Shown here in pieces: positions 24,251 to 24,723 of a stretch of DNA of 24,723 bases. Positions within the stretch are counted from its first letter, which is position 1. Each line of letters opens with the position of its first letter. The stretch spans positions 1-24,723 of the forward strand of contig JAGYLT010000005.1 of the NCBI GenBank assembly GCA_018400545.1, given 5' to 3'. The position numbers and the translations under genes were made by a program. The notes under the pieces are model-generated. The model saw only the letters and a program-made list of their open reading frames with translations. It had not been told where the DNA came from and searched no databases. Origin of the DNA: Bacteroidales bacterium (GTDB taxonomy: Bacteria > Bacteroidota > Bacteroidia > Bacteroidales > 4484-276).

Positions 24251-24264
24251 TATCCAGCTGGATA
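24251..24264. repeat. 14-bp perfect palindrome TATCCAGCTGGATA
   Basis: This short palindrome lies in the 78-base gap between the convergent PIN toxin and DUF4625 genes. It has no T-run immediately after it. It might act as a weak terminator stem or be incidental. Confidence 0.35.
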
Positions 24265-24314
24265 AAAGGAAATCCAAAACAACTTTTTACCGAAAATTTT
24301 CAGAAAAGAATGAT

Positions 24315-24723
24315 TTAATCCTCAATTTTCACACTCACCGATTGCCAGCCCTGCCAGCCTTCCTGATCAGTTACTTTTAACATAAAATGATAATCGCCGG
24401 TATCCACATCTGCAGGGATTTCAATTTCGACTTCCGCTGTGTAAGTTGAACTGCCCGGAGGAATTTCATAATTTTGATTAAAATAAAAAGGATTCACAGG
24501 ATCCTTGTCGGGATGCACCGGGCAGGTTTCCACATGGCTGCCATGGGTGTGATGATCGAAATTGTGATGCAACTCCAGGATAAATGAACCCAGTTCAACA
24601 TTGTCAGAAAATTCAGCTTTAAACGTGAATATTTCTCCCCGGTAGATGGTATCGCAGGGTTTGGGGAATGCATCTGCAAAATCCATATTAACCTCTGGCT
24701 TTATTGTATCGGTCTGCTCATCA
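24315..24723 (-). CDS. DUF4625 domain protein, 5' end outside the window
   Basis: The visible 136 codons end at a TAA and stay open to the window edge. An in-frame Met at 24686 is preceded by DEQTDTIKPEVN in the same frame, so it is internal and the true start lies beyond 24723. The segment matches DUF4625: FPKPCDTIYRGE, FTFKAEFSDNVELGSF, a histidine-rich ELHHNFDHHTHGSH, then NYEIPPGSS and DTGDYHFMLKVTDQEGW. Members are usually Bacteroidota lipoproteins with an immunoglobulin-like fold; the missing N-terminus probably holds the lipobox. The histidine cluster suggests metal binding, but no function is established. Confidence 0.75.
   Translation of the reverse strand, partial: DEQTDTIKPEVNMDFADAFPKPCDTIYRGEIFTFKAEFSDNVELGSFILELHHNFDHHTHGSHVETCPVHPDKDPVNPFYFNQNYEIPPGSSTYTAEVEIEIPADVDTGDYHFMLKVTDQEGWQGWQSVSVKIED

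Overview
The window looks like a chromosomal segment of a Bacteroidota bacterium, probably an anaerobic or facultative member of the Bacteroidales/Marinilabiliales type. Supporting signs are a C-terminal type IX secretion sorting domain, PKD repeats, families typical of the phylum (DUF4154/YfiR beside a TonB-dependent receptor, DUF5777, DUF4625), promoters of the TAnnTTTG type, and few Shine-Dalgarno sequences. No rRNA, tRNA, CRISPR array or intact insertion sequence was seen.

Region 1 (about 1-10450, + strand) is a signalling block. It holds a TonB-dependent receptor-like outer membrane protein, a periplasmic YfiR/DUF4154 protein, a 1292-residue membrane hybrid histidine kinase with three receiver domains, and two soluble, clearly paralogous REC-kinase-REC proteins. 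Together they carry three kinase cores and seven receivers, but no visible HPt or DNA-binding output domain.

Region 2 (about 10450-14670) holds an LpxH-like metallophosphoesterase, a convergent FadL/OmpP1-like outer membrane protein, a 600-base non-coding stretch containing a candidate MITE-like element, and a secreted DUF2271-PKD-PKD protein with a T9SS sorting tail. A bidirectional terminator closes the region.

Region 3 (about 14690-23500) is a respiratory electron-transfer locus. An FNR-like regulator with four candidate cluster-ligating cysteines is divergent from two consecutive + strand units. Unit A encodes a hexaheme lipoprotein with a collagen-like stalk, a monoheme lipoprotein, a DUF5777 beta-barrel and a small periplasmic cytochrome c. 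A strong hairpin follows. Unit B encodes a multiheme cytochrome fused to a truncated cytochrome b, a Tat-exported iron-sulfur protein, an NrfD/PsrC-type membrane subunit and an anchored protein of unknown function. Inferred role: a quinone-linked Hmc/Nrf-like inner membrane module passing electrons to periplasmic and outer membrane cytochromes. Similar TGTTw-N6-wAACA dyads precede both units. The most striking oddity is the Unit B cytochrome: only three of seven expected heme motifs are intact, and its cytochrome b part stops after two helices.

Region 4 (about 23500-24723) has a textbook Bacteroidota promoter driving a small antitoxin/PIN toxin pair with ATGA overlap, then the 3' part of a DUF4625 lipoprotein-like gene on the - strand, cut by the window edge.
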